The notes: generated by a model not told the origin, from the letters alone. A stretch of 32,538 bases of DNA from Rufibacter roseus (GCF_001647285.1 NZ_LRML01000025.1:1-32538); one strand, 5' to 3'. Counted from the first letter of the stretch, positions 22,434 through 30,778 are shown. A program made the numbers and translations.

Positions 22434-23528
22434 ATGTCTAGTAAAATAATCTCTTCGGTAATAGCCGGATCAGGATCATTCATACCTGAAAACATCATAG
22501 ATAACTCTGCTTTTTTGGGTCACACGTTTCTTGATGCCTCTGGTCAGGAAATGGATAGCCCCAATGAAACTATCATTCGTAAATTTCACCAAATAACAGG
22601 CATACGCGAAAGACGCTACGCCGATGATAACATGGTAGCCTCTGACCTAGGGTTCGGAGCCGCCAAGAATGCCCTGCAGAATGCAGATGTAGACCCTGAA
22701 ACACTGGATTACATTATAGTAGCTCACAATTTCGGTGATGTTAAGTTGAACAGCCGCAGGGTAGACATGATGCCTCCGCTGGCCTCAAGAATAAAGCACA
22801 GACTACAAATTGCCAATCCATACTGTGTTGCCTATGATCTACCCTTTGGTTGCCCCGGCTGGTTACAGGGTGTAATTCAGGCGCACTACTACCTGCAATC
22901 TGGTGATGCTAAAAGAGTTTTAGTTATAGGAACTGAAACGCTTTCCAGAGTGACTGATCCGCATGACCGTGACAGTATGATTTATTCTGACGGGGCTGGC
23001 GCTGTGGTGTTGGAAGCCAGAGAAACAGAGGCTAAAGTGGGAGTGCTGAGTCATCTTACCGTTTCAGATACTATTGTTCAGGCTCAGTGGCTTCACTCCT
23101 CTCCTTCTTACAACCAAGACCTGGACCAGACAGACCTTTACATTAAAATGGATGGCCGCAAAATCTATGAATACGCCATTACCAGGGTTCCGCAATTAGT
23201 AAAAGACTGTATTACAAAAGCAGAACTTACCCTTACTGACATTAAGAAGGTACTCATTCACCAGGCAAACGAAAAAATGGATGAGGCTATGCTGGACCGT
23301 TTGTTCAAGCTTTATGGTATGGGAGCTAAAGATATTCCTTCTGATATCATGCCTATGACCATCAATACATTAGGTAACAACTCAGTAGCAACTTTGCCCA
23401 TTCTGTACGACCTTATTGAGCGCGGCCAATTAGGAGAGCATAGTTTAGAACCAAATTATGATGTAGTTTTTACCTCTGTGGGTGCAGGTATGAACGCCAA
23501 TGCGGTAGTATATCGGGTGCCTTCTTAA
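22434..23528 (+). CDS. 3-oxoacyl-ACP synthase III (FabH-like) family protein
   Basis: The 364-residue thiolase-fold enzyme has the FabH catalytic triad: Cys140 in DLPFGCPGWLQG, His276 in VLIHQANEKMDE and Asn315 in TLGNNSVATLP. Length and the insert after residue 30 differ from housekeeping FabH (about 320-330 residues). It is closer to the KASIII-like proteins found singly in Bacteroidota, which condense acyl-CoA with malonyl-ACP in fatty acid or specialised lipid synthesis. No acyl carrier protein or fab genes are adjacent, so it may be an accessory synthase. Confidence 0.9.
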   Translation: MSSKIISSVIAGSGSFIPENIIDNSAFLGHTFLDASGQEMDSPNETIIRKFHQITGIRERRYADDNMVASDLGFGAAKNALQNADVDPETLDYIIVAHNFGDVKLNSRRVDMMPPLASRIKHRLQIANPYCVAYDLPFGCPGWLQGVIQAHYYLQSGDAKRVLVIGTETLSRVTDPHDRDSMIYSDGAGAVVLEARETEAKVGVLSHLTVSDTIVQAQWLHSSPSYNQDLDQTDLYIKMDGRKIYEYAITRVPQLVKDCITKAELTLTDIKKVLIHQANEKMDEAMLDRLFKLYGMGAKDIPSDIMPMTINTLGNNSVATLPILYDLIERGQLGEHSLEPNYDVVFTSVGAGMNANAVVYRVPS

Positions 23529-23562
23529 ACCTATGTAAGAAGCCTTCGGTTTTACCGTTTTT

Positions 23563-23602
23563 GTGTTTTAGGTTTGTTTTCGGAAAAATAGACCTAAAAT
23601 AC
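23563..23602. repeat. Intergenic 40-bp palindromic repeat, copy 4
   Basis: Arms GTGTTTTAGGT and ACCTAAAATAC around TTTTCGGAAAA. Flanking CCGTT (23556-23560) and AACGG (23607-23611) extend the palindrome. It lies between two genes on the same strand and could also end transcription of the KASIII-like gene. Confidence 0.85.
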
Positions 23603-23641
23603 AAAGAACGGTAGTCAATTTAATTACTGCTGGAAGAAACA

Positions 23642-24787
23642 ATGGTAGATGTGAACATTGGGATTATTGGAGGAGGAATTGCAGGTTTATCAACTGCTAT
23701 TGCTTTGCAGAAAATTGGATTGTCTACTACCATATTTGATGCAGCACCTAAATTTGAACCGGTTGGCGCAGGGCTGGCTCTAGCTGCAAATGCCATTAAA
23801 GGATTTCTGCGGCTAGGTATAGCAGAGGAAGTTATTTCTAAGGGCAACTGCTTAAATGGTTTCCATATTTTTGACGCGAACGGAAAACTGATTAACCGCA
23901 CCGACAGCCGGGCCATGAGCCAGAAATATGGGCTGGATAATTTTGTGATTCACCGCGCCAGTCTGCACCAAGTTTTAGTAGCCCAACTGCCCCAGAATTC
24001 AATGAGAGCAGAAAAAAAAGCAATACGGGCTGATCAAACCGCCAAAGGAGTAACCGTACATTTTCAGGATAACACCTCTGCCACTTTTGATTATGTAATT
24101 GTAGCAGACGGTATCAACTCTCTTTTGCGGCAGCAACTCCTCCCCTCATCAAAGCCCAGGTATGCCGGTTATACTTGCTGGCGCGGGGTAATTGACAATC
24201 CTGGACATCAGGCTCAGTACGCCTCAGAAACATGGGGAAGGGCTGGCAGAGTGGGTTGGACGCCGCTCGCAGATAATAAGATTTACTGGTTTGCCTGTGT
24301 CAATTCACCTCAAAACAACCCAAAGATGAAAGCGATGGAAGCCGAAGACCTGCAGCGACATTTCCACGGGTATCATTCTCCCATCTCAAGCTTATTTGCC
24401 CACACCAAACCTGACCAACTGCTGTGGCATGACATCTATGACCTGAAGCCTATTCAGAACTTTGCTTTTCAAAATATACTGTTCATAGGTGATGCCGCCC
24501 ACGCCACCACGCCAAATATGGGGCAAGGTGCCTGCCAGGCCGTAGAAGACGCCGTAGTTTTCGCCGATGAACTTCAAAAAGACTTTGACTTTCCCGCCGC
24601 GGCGCAGCGCTTTGAACAACGGCGTATTCCCCGTACCCACTGGATCACACGTCAGTCGCGGTTTTTAGGAGAGGTTGCCCAGTCTTCCAATCCATTCTTT
24701 ATTTCCCTGCGCAATTTTGGTCTCCGTAACCTGCCCAATTGGGTGAATGAGAAGCAGCTGGAAAAAGTATATTCCGTAGATTTTTAA
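23642..24787 (+). CDS. FAD-dependent aromatic-type monooxygenase
   Basis: The 381-residue class A flavoprotein monooxygenase has an N-terminal Rossmann motif IGIIGGGIAGLSTAIALQKIG (GxGxxG), a mid-protein YVIVADGINSLLRQ (DG motif), and LFIGDAAHATTPNMGQGACQAVEDAVVFADEL (GD motif). These three are the hallmarks of salicylate/p-hydroxybenzoate hydroxylase-type enzymes, which use NAD(P)H and O2 to hydroxylate an aromatic or other substrate. The substrate cannot be inferred. There is no catabolic operon around it; the neighbours are an aldo/keto reductase and a nitroreductase, a general redox or detoxification group. Confidence 0.9.
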   Translation: MVDVNIGIIGGGIAGLSTAIALQKIGLSTTIFDAAPKFEPVGAGLALAANAIKGFLRLGIAEEVISKGNCLNGFHIFDANGKLINRTDSRAMSQKYGLDNFVIHRASLHQVLVAQLPQNSMRAEKKAIRADQTAKGVTVHFQDNTSATFDYVIVADGINSLLRQQLLPSSKPRYAGYTCWRGVIDNPGHQAQYASETWGRAGRVGWTPLADNKIYWFACVNSPQNNPKMKAMEAEDLQRHFHGYHSPISSLFAHTKPDQLLWHDIYDLKPIQNFAFQNILFIGDAAHATTPNMGQGACQAVEDAVVFADELQKDFDFPAAAQRFEQRRIPRTHWITRQSRFLGEVAQSSNPFFISLRNFGLRNLPNWVNEKQLEKVYSVDF

Positions 24788-24845
24788 AACTGCTGCAGTA
24801 AAATTTCCTTATTAGGATAGATAAATTCTGCAACGGCAAGTTCTC

Positions 24846-24885
24846 CTGTTTTGGAGCTGTTTTCTGAAAAACGGGCAAAAAAGAA
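24846..24885. repeat. Intergenic 40-bp palindromic repeat, copy 5
   Basis: Starts CTGTTTTGGAGC with central TGTTTTCTGAAAAAC; the right arm has drifted (GGGCAAAAAAG). It overlaps the start of the terminator at 24881. Confidence 0.7.
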
Positions 24886-24914
24886 CATCATTGATATACT
24901 TCAATGAGGTTCTT
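24881..24914. terminator. Bidirectional terminator between convergent genes
   Basis: AAGAACATCATTGA (24881-24894) and TCAATGAGGTTCTT (24901-24914) form a stem with one mismatch and a 6-base loop. T-rich sequence follows on both strands (TTTTATTAT to the right; six T on the minus strand). It serves the FAD monooxygenase (+) and the aldo/keto reductase (-). Confidence 0.82.
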
Positions 24915-24939
24915 TTATTATCTGAAAAACAAAATGAAG

Positions 24940-25890
24940 TTAGTAGGCGCTTGCAAAGTTTAATTTCTCTACATCTTCGGAGCTCAGCTCCAGGTTTGCG
25001 GCCTTAATTAAATCATCTAGCTGCTCTAAACTGGTGGCACTGGCTATGGGTGCCGTAATGCTCTCCCGAGCCATGAGCCAAGCCAAAGATACCTGCGCCG
25101 GGTTTGAATTATGCTGTTCTGCTACTTCATCAAGAGCATTTAAAATACGGAAGCCCCGTTCGTTCATGAAATTTTTCATGCCACCACCTCTTGGGCTCTT
25201 ACCCAAGTCTGCCTCTGAGCGGTATTTACCAGTCAAGAAGCCACTGGCTAAGGCGTAATAGCAAACGACACCTATTCCCTCTTGCAGGCACAATGGCTCC
25301 AGATTCTGCTCAAATCCCTCGCGGTTGTACAGATTGTATTCAGGCTGCAGGCTCTGGTAGATAGGCAAATTGTGTTGCCGACTCACTTCCAAAGACTTTT
25401 TTAGTCTTTCAGCAGAAATGTTTGACGCCCCTATTACTCTTATTTTACCCTGTTCTATCAGGCGGCTGTAAGCTTCCAGAACTTCTTCAAAAGAAGTACT
25501 CTCATCATCTACATGAGATTGGTACAGGTCAATGTAATCTGTCTGCAGTCTGCGAAGTGAGTCTTCTACTGCCCGGAAAATATAGTCCTTCTTTAACCCT
25601 TTCTTTTCAGGTGTTATCTCCCAACCCACTTTGGTAGCTATGGTCACTTTGTCTCGGTTACCTCTGTTCTTTATCCAGTTGCCAATGATGGTTTCTGACT
25701 CACCTCCGCTATTGCCGGGCACCCAAACAGAATAGGCATCTGCTGTGTCAATAAAATTAAAGCCTGCGCCTACAAAGGCATCTAACAATTGAAAGGAAGT
25801 CGATTCATCTACGGTCCAGCCAAATACATTTCCACCAAAGGCCAAAGGAGCTAATTCTAAGCTGGAATTACCAAGAGTTCTTTTTTTCAT
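24940..25890 (-). CDS. Aldo/keto reductase
   Basis: The 316-residue (beta/alpha)8 NADPH-dependent oxidoreductase has catalytic Asp and Tyr in FNFIDTADAYSVW, Lys in VTIATKVGW and His in DYIDLYQSHVD. GASNISAERL and SLQPEYNLYNR follow, then the cofactor loop with IASATSLEQLDDL near the C-terminus. It is of the YajO/Tas-like general aldo/keto reductase group and reduces aldehydes or ketones; substrate unknown. ATG 25890 is followed directly by the family N-terminus KKRTLGNSSLELAPLAFGGNVFGW. Confidence 0.93.
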   Translation of the reverse strand: MKKRTLGNSSLELAPLAFGGNVFGWTVDESTSFQLLDAFVGAGFNFIDTADAYSVWVPGNSGGESETIIGNWIKNRGNRDKVTIATKVGWEITPEKKGLKKDYIFRAVEDSLRRLQTDYIDLYQSHVDDESTSFEEVLEAYSRLIEQGKIRVIGASNISAERLKKSLEVSRQHNLPIYQSLQPEYNLYNREGFEQNLEPLCLQEGIGVVCYYALASGFLTGKYRSEADLGKSPRGGGMKNFMNERGFRILNALDEVAEQHNSNPAQVSLAWLMARESITAPIASATSLEQLDDLIKAANLELSSEDVEKLNFASAY

Positions 25891-26007
25891 AGTTTAAGAT
25901 TTTTGTACTTAAAAAGAAGTGCAGTTATAATAACAAGCCTTCAGGTTGTACGGGTGTCAATAAAATGGTTCGTGCTGTCAAACCTTTATTAGTAAAAAGC
26001 TATACAC

Positions 26008-26047
26008 CTGTTTTAAGGCTGATTTTCAAAAAACAGCCTTAAAACAG
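26008..26047. repeat. Intergenic 40-bp palindromic repeat, copy 6
   Basis: The most symmetrical copy: CTGTTTTAAGGCTG and CAGCCTTAAAACAG are perfect 14-base arms around ATTTTCAAAAAA. It lies between the nitroreductase stop (26069) and the aldo/keto reductase start (25890). Confidence 0.92.
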
Positions 26048-26068
26048 GATTACCTAATAAAATAACCG

Positions 26069-26701
26069 CTACGCTACTGTAATGAAGAAGCTTTCTTTAC
26101 TGCGACGCACTTTTTTAGCTTTTGCCAAATAATCAGCATTTTCATCGCGGTAACCAAGGGCGAGCAGCGCTACTGAGCGCAATCCTTTTTCTTTTAGACC
26201 CAGCAGTTCATCTAAGGCGGCTGGGTTAAATCCTTCCATTGGCGTTGAGTCTACTCTTTCAGCAGAGGCCGCCACCAAACCTGTTCCTAAAGCAATGTAA
26301 GCCTGACGGGCTGCCCACTGGAAGTTCTCCTCGGCAGTGCGGCTCTTAATCATATTCTTGATGCTTTGAGAGAAACTTTCCAAAGTATCTAATCCCACAC
26401 CCCGCTCAGAGGCAATGTTTTGAATATAATTATCTACCTGTTCCTCACAAAGAGGATCCCAGGCGGCGAAAATCAAAAGATGTGACCCTTCTACAATTTG
26501 TGGCTGGTTGAAGGCAGCTGGTTGAATTTTTTTACGTGTTTCAAAGTCTTCAACCACTATCACGTTGTATGGCTGAAACCCCATAGAGGAGGCTGATAAT
26601 CTGATGGCCTCTAAAATGTTGTCTAGTTTAGCTTGCGGCACAAGCTCGCCATTCATACGTTTGGTGGCATAGCGCCAGTTCAAGTCTTCGAGTAATTTCA
26701 T
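26069..26701 (-). CDS. Nitroreductase-family NAD(P)H-dependent oxidoreductase
   Basis: The 210-residue FMN enzyme of the NfsB type has WRYATKRMNGELVPQAKLDN (FMN-binding RYATKxF-like start), LRLSASSMGFQPYNVIVVED (ligand contact region), RQAYIALGTGLVAASAERVDSTPMEGF and ALGYRDE..YLAKAKKVRRS at the end. Such enzymes reduce nitroaromatics, quinones or enones. The gene is divergent from an HxlR regulator with a palindromic operator between, so its expression is probably induced by an electrophile or quinone signal. Confidence 0.93.
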   Translation of the reverse strand: MKLLEDLNWRYATKRMNGELVPQAKLDNILEAIRLSASSMGFQPYNVIVVEDFETRKKIQPAAFNQPQIVEGSHLLIFAAWDPLCEEQVDNYIQNIASERGVGLDTLESFSQSIKNMIKSRTAEENFQWAARQAYIALGTGLVAASAERVDSTPMEGFNPAALDELLGLKEKGLRSVALLALGYRDENADYLAKAKKVRRSKESFFITVA

Positions 26702-26710
26702 AGAAATATA

Positions 26711-26751
26711 TGTTTATACGTTAATTGTATAAACAAATTTACGTAACTTTG
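26711..26751. promoter_or_regulatory. HxlR operator and overlapping divergent promoters
   Basis: TGTTTATAC (26711-26719) and GTATAAACA (26727-26735) are perfect inverted 9-mers with a 7-base spacer, a size suited to a dimeric winged-helix regulator. TAAATTTG on the minus strand (26741-26734) and TAACTTTG on the plus strand (26744-26751) fit the TAnnTTTG -7 consensus and face away from each other. The operator overlaps the first and is close to the second. Confidence 0.72.
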
Positions 26752-26776
26752 GTTTCAGTTAGATACTGATTTACGA

Positions 26777-27208
26777 ATGTATACTAGTATCCTAAAAGAA
26801 ATCATTAGCTTTATGCCTATGGAAACCTTGTTGAAAAACCCAATGGAGGCCGCCATTAAAAATGAGACAGGCCCCTGCATTACCCATATTCTCCCTATTA
26901 GGGACGCTCTGGACATATTGAGTGGCAAATGGAAAATTCCGATCATTGTAGCCTTGTGTGTGCACAAGCGACGTTTCAAAGAGCTACACCGTGACGTGAC
27001 TGGCATCACGGCTAAGATGTTGTCAAAAGAGTTGAAAGAACTGGAAGTAAATAAATTAGTGAAGCGTACCGTGCATGATACTTCACCAGTTACGGTAGAA
27101 TACTCTATCACTGAGTACGGCCATAGCCTTTGGCCTGTCATTCGGGAGTTACGAGATTGGGGACTGAAACACCGTGATAAAATTATTTATCATCCTGAAG
27201 AAGCTTAA
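26777..27208 (+). CDS. HxlR-family winged-helix transcriptional regulator
   Basis: The 143-residue protein has the HxlR domain at about 39-130: LDILSGKWKIPIIVALCVHK, FKELHRDVTGITAKMLSKEL (recognition helix) and LEVNKLVKRTVHDTSPVTVEYSITEYGHSLWPVI. A Cys (PCITH, residue 34) just before the domain is at the position of the redox-sensing Cys in several HxlR/QorR/YodB regulators, which suggests thiol or quinone sensing (inference). Divergent from the nitroreductase, with a palindrome between. The first ATG is used; ATG 26816 (codon 14) is an alternative. Confidence 0.92.
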   Translation: MYTSILKEIISFMPMETLLKNPMEAAIKNETGPCITHILPIRDALDILSGKWKIPIIVALCVHKRRFKELHRDVTGITAKMLSKELKELEVNKLVKRTVHDTSPVTVEYSITEYGHSLWPVIRELRDWGLKHRDKIIYHPEEA

Positions 27209-27250
27209 TACTTCTCCTGTTTTCAAGAAAGAAGATTTTCTTACTAAACA

Positions 27251-27317
27251 AATAAGAAGGTGTATGATTACAGACTGCTGCAGTTAGCAATAGTCTCTGA
27301 TTGTACACCTTCTTATT
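27251..27317. repeat. Large nested hairpin after HxlR gene
   Basis: Perfect 14-base arms AATAAGAAGGTGTA (27251-27264) and TACACCTTCTTATT (27304-27317) enclose a second stem AGACT/AGTCT (27272-27276, 27292-27296). No T-run follows either end, so it is not a standard terminator. It lies 43 bases past the HxlR stop. Confidence 0.7.
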
Positions 27318-27449
27318 AATACTGAAACCGCAGGATAACAAGCTGTTTATACACTCGCAAGTGTTGCTTCCCTGTAGTAACAACTACCCTGCTATTTCTA
27401 CAGCCTTCGCCATTCATTTCTTTACAGAACAAATTGTTATTCCATTTAT

Positions 27450-27494
27450 AAAAAGAAACCCTGCTGCGAGGCCTCCGCAGCAGGGTTTCTTTTT
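27450..27494. terminator. Strong bidirectional terminator
   Basis: A perfect 19-bp stem (27450-27468 with 27476-27494; GC-rich core CCCTGCTGCG / CGCAGCAGGG, A5 and T5 ends) encloses a 7-base loop. It works on both strands: for the minus-strand SulP gene ending at 27515 and for transcripts from HxlR. Confidence 0.92.
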
Positions 27495-27514
27495 ACAGAG
27501 CCGTTTCTCCAGCT

Positions 27515-29050
27515 TTAGTATTTATCATTCTGGCGCTGTGCAGTTGGCTCCAGAATATTGACATCAATAATGGCGTGAGCATTGAGTAGTTTCCGGTGGC
27601 TACTGTTGCTTAAGTTTCTTAAGTGCAGCTTTTTGCCCTGCTTGTGGTAACGCTCCGTCAGTACATTAATGGCCTCTATCGCTGACATGTCTGCCACCCT
27701 ACTTTCTTTAAAATCAAGGATCACTTCCTCAGGGTCATTAAGTACATCAAATTTCTCATGGAAAGCAGTTACTGAACCAAAGAAGAGCGGCCCAAACAAT
27801 TCATAATGTTTTACGCCCTGCTCATCTATGTACTTTCTAGCTCTGATGCGGCGCGCACTTTCCCAGGCAAACACTAACGCAGAGATAATTACCCCCACCA
27901 GTACCGCCAGTGCCAAGTTATGCAATAGCACCGTTATGGCTGCCACCAATATACCTACCAACACATCAGACCAAGGCATTTTACCAATCAGTTTGAAGCT
28001 AATCCACTCAAAAGTACCCACAGCCACCATGATCATTACGCCGGTTAAGGCTGCCATGGGCACTCTCTCAATGAGTGGCCCAGCAAACATGATAAATATT
28101 AATAAGGTGACGGCTGCCACAATACCCGATAAACGAGCCCTAGCGCCGGAAGAAATGTTGATGAGGCTTTGGCCAATCATGGCGCAGCCACCCATACCGT
28201 AGAAAAGTCCGCTTAAAATGTTGGCGCCGCCTTGTGCAAGTGATTCACGGTTTCCGTTACCACGGGTTTCTGTAATTTGGTCTATCAGGTTAAGAGTAAG
28301 AAGGCTTTCAATTAAACCCACACCCGCCATGATAGCGGCGTAGGGAAGTATAATCTGCAAAGTCTCCAAGGTAAACGGCACCTCCGGAATATGGAACGGA
28401 GGAAAACCTCCGCTAATAGAGGCAATATCACCAACAGTTCTAGTATCAATACCTAGACCCACCACAATACCAAACACTACTAATATAGCCACCAACGATG
28501 CCGGTACTGCCTTGGTCAGCTTAGGCAGAAATACAATGATGGCAATAGTCAGTGCCACCAAACCCAACATGGTGTAAAGCTGCTCACCTGTCATCCATAC
28601 CTCTCCGCCATCTGAGGCTACTTTAAACTGCGTTAGCTGGGCCATGAAAATGACAATAGCCAAACCGTTTACAAACCCAAACATTACAGGGTGCGGTACC
28701 AAACGGATAAGCTTACCCAATTTTAATACACCTACTATTACCTGCATGATTCCAGCCAACACAACAGTGGCGAAAATATATTCAACCCCATGCGACTGGG
28801 CCAAGGCCACCAACACCACTGCCACGGCTCCTGTTGCTCCTGAAATCATACCGGGCCTGCCACCAAAAGCAGCCGTGACAAAACCCATTACAAAAGCGGC
28901 ATATAACCCTACCAAGGGAGGTACTCCGGCTATAATAGAAAATGCGACGGCTTCTGGAATCATGGCCAAAGCCACCGTTAATCCAGCCATGATCTCAATC
29001 CGGTAATTAATGGTAGGGCTGAGATCAAAAATTCTGAGTACTTGTTTCAT
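27515..29050 (-). CDS. SulP family inorganic anion transporter
   Basis: The 511-residue protein has about eleven to twelve membrane helices, with GLTVALAMIPEAVAFSIIAGVPPLVGLYAAF near the N-terminus (SulP signature), FGGRPGMISGATGAVAVV, and a C-terminal STAS domain (about 415-511: YELFGPLFFGSV, VILDFKESRVADMSAIEAI). It transports sulfate, bicarbonate or a related anion; the ion is not readable from sequence. I start at ATG 29050 rather than the upstream non-ATG codon at 29101, because MKQVLRIFDLSPTINYRIEI is the usual family start. Confidence 0.93.
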   Translation of the reverse strand: MKQVLRIFDLSPTINYRIEIMAGLTVALAMIPEAVAFSIIAGVPPLVGLYAAFVMGFVTAAFGGRPGMISGATGAVAVVLVALAQSHGVEYIFATVVLAGIMQVIVGVLKLGKLIRLVPHPVMFGFVNGLAIVIFMAQLTQFKVASDGGEVWMTGEQLYTMLGLVALTIAIIVFLPKLTKAVPASLVAILVVFGIVVGLGIDTRTVGDIASISGGFPPFHIPEVPFTLETLQIILPYAAIMAGVGLIESLLTLNLIDQITETRGNGNRESLAQGGANILSGLFYGMGGCAMIGQSLINISSGARARLSGIVAAVTLLIFIMFAGPLIERVPMAALTGVMIMVAVGTFEWISFKLIGKMPWSDVLVGILVAAITVLLHNLALAVLVGVIISALVFAWESARRIRARKYIDEQGVKHYELFGPLFFGSVTAFHEKFDVLNDPEEVILDFKESRVADMSAIEAINVLTERYHKQGKKLHLRNLSNSSHRKLLNAHAIIDVNILEPTAQRQNDKY

Positions 29051-29562
29051 TGTTATTGAAATGTATAAGAAAAGGTATTCTTCAAATAGCCACAAAGGCA
29101 AGCTACGGCCGTTAATGAGGCTACACCTATGCTTGAAAATTAAAAGACGTTAAAAGAAAAAGTGCAGCACAAAATAGCTGCGTGTCCCGCAGGACAAGAG
29201 ATTGGAAGGGGTAGGATAAGCCGAACGGCTTTACCGCTTTTACTTAAAACTCAATCTGGAGTATTTCCAGTAGATAAGGCAGTTGTCATCATTTCGGTTG
29301 CAAAGGTAACGGACATTTCTGAAAAAACGGCAACAATTATACTATTACCGTTGTCGCCACGTTAGCAGGCGTATTTAAAAGTTTCTAAATCATCTTTTCC
29401 TTTCAAGAAATATGTGTGGGTGCATTTGTTGTGATCAAGGGAAAGACTACTGTTTTAAAGCTGTTTTCTGAAAATCAGGGCAAAAACATCCTCTATCCTA
29501 TTTCTCGCGTATTGCACGGAAATAATCACGAACTTTAGCCGTTCGACAAGAAAGGAAAACCC
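29051..29562. other. Divergent intergenic region
   Basis: The 512 bases between SulP (-) and the NtrC-like regulator (+) hold repeat copy 7 (29450-29489) and short hairpins TGTCC/GGACA (near 29183-29196) and AGCCG/CGGCT (near 29219-29231). No ORF is supported. GAACTTTAG near 29530 is a weak match to a -7 element for the regulator gene. Confidence 0.5.
29450..29489. repeat. Intergenic 40-bp palindromic repeat, copy 7
   Basis: Starts CTGTTTTAAAGC with central TGTTTTCTGAAAATC and right end GGGCAAAAACA. It lies 74 bases upstream of the regulator gene, in its probable promoter region. Confidence 0.78.
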
Positions 29563-30717
29563 ATGCCCAAAATACTGATTGTAGATGATGAGCGAAGCAT
29601 CCGGTACACGCTCAAAGAAATACTAGAATACGAAAGCTATACTGTAGACGAAGCCGAAGACGGGGAAAAGGCCTTAGACATGCTTCAGAAAGCAAAGTAC
29701 GATGTGGTGCTTTGCGATATAAAAATGCCTAAAATGGACGGCATGGAGCTGCTGGAACGAGCCATGATTCTGGTGCCTGACACTCCGTTTATTATGATTT
29801 CAGCCCACGGAACCATTGACACCGCCGTTGAGGCCACTAAAAAAGGAGCCTACGACTTTCTGGTGAAGCCACCGGATCTGAACCGATTGCTGGTGTCGGT
29901 GCGTAATGCCCTTGACAAAGCAACACTGGTGACTGAGACGAAAACGTTGAAGAAGAAGATCTCTAAAACGTTTGAAATGGTAGGCTCATCCCCTGCCCTT
30001 GGCAAGGTAAAATCTGCCATAGACAAAGTAGCCCCCACTGATGCCCGCGTGTTGATTACCGGTCCAAACGGAGCAGGTAAAGAATTGGTGGCAAGAGCAC
30101 TGCACGAGCAAAGCAGCCGTGCCCAATCCCCAATGATTGAGGTAAACTGCGCAGCTATACCAAGCGAATTGATTGAAAGTGAGTTATTCGGGCATGAGAA
30201 AGGTTCTTTTACCTCAGCAGTAAAACAACGCATAGGTAAGTTTGAGCAAGCCAACGGAGGCACTCTGTTTCTTGATGAAATTGGCGACATGAGCTTATCA
30301 GCACAGGCCAAAGTACTAAGGGCCCTGCAGGAACATAAAATTACCCGCGTAGGGGGCGACAAAGACATTACCGTAGATGTGCGGGTGGTGGCCGCTACAA
30401 ACAAAAATCTGCTGGAAGAAATTGAGGCGAAAAACTTCAGGGAAGATTTGTACCATAGGCTGAGCGTAATTCTAATTCACGTGCCCCCGCTAAACGAGCG
30501 CCGAGAAGACATTCCTGATCTGGTGAATAAATTTCTGCAAGACGTGGCCCGCGACTACGGCAACAAACCGAAAGCCATTACACCAGATGCTTTAAAATAC
30601 CTTCAGGGCCTGGATTGGAGAGGAAATGTACGCGAGCTCCGAAACGTAGTAGAACGCCTTATTATCATGAGTGACGAGACTATCACAGAAGAAGATGCCC
30701 GCCAATACGCGAAGTAA
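29563..30717 (+). CDS. NtrC-like response regulator (receiver + AAA+), lacking a DNA-binding domain
   Basis: The 384-residue protein has a receiver (1-120; Asp52 in VVLCDIKMPKMDG, Lys102 in FLVKPP) and a sigma-54 activator-type AAA+ domain (about 138-375): Walker A TGPNGAGK (166-173), Walker B GGTLFLDEIGD, sensor I VRVVAATNKNL, RxDLYxRL and WRGNVRELRN. Two departures stand out. The sigma-54 contact loop, normally GAFTGA, is GSFTSA (214-219). The protein ends 20 residues after the AAA+ domain, where a Fis-type helix-turn-helix of 50-80 residues would normally follow. A terminator begins 12 bases past the stop, so no second part exists downstream. Confidence 0.9.
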   Translation: MPKILIVDDERSIRYTLKEILEYESYTVDEAEDGEKALDMLQKAKYDVVLCDIKMPKMDGMELLERAMILVPDTPFIMISAHGTIDTAVEATKKGAYDFLVKPPDLNRLLVSVRNALDKATLVTETKTLKKKISKTFEMVGSSPALGKVKSAIDKVAPTDARVLITGPNGAGKELVARALHEQSSRAQSPMIEVNCAAIPSELIESELFGHEKGSFTSAVKQRIGKFEQANGGTLFLDEIGDMSLSAQAKVLRALQEHKITRVGGDKDITVDVRVVAATNKNLLEEIEAKNFREDLYHRLSVILIHVPPLNERREDIPDLVNKFLQDVARDYGNKPKAITPDALKYLQGLDWRGNVRELRNVVERLIIMSDETITEEDARQYAK

Positions 30718-30728
30718 TGGTTGAGTTG

Positions 30729-30778
30729 AAAACAGAAATGCCTTGTTCTTTAATTAAAGAACAAGGCATTTCTGTTTT
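30729..30778. terminator. Perfect 50-bp palindrome, bidirectional terminator
   Basis: Bases 30729-30753 and 30754-30778 are exact reverse complements (AAAACAGAAATGCCTTGTTC... and mirror). Both ends are A4/T4, allowing termination of the regulator gene (+) and of the minus-strand LuxE-like gene. Copy 8 of the 40-bp repeat overlaps its right end. Confidence 0.85.

Noticed and set aside
29160-29240. Riboswitch or small RNA in the SulP/NtrC-like intergenic region
   Set aside because: Only short 5-bp stems are visible and no known aptamer motif is recognised.
29162-29365. 67-codon plus frame upstream of the NtrC-like gene
   Set aside because: No family features and lies in a hairpin-containing intergenic region; not called.
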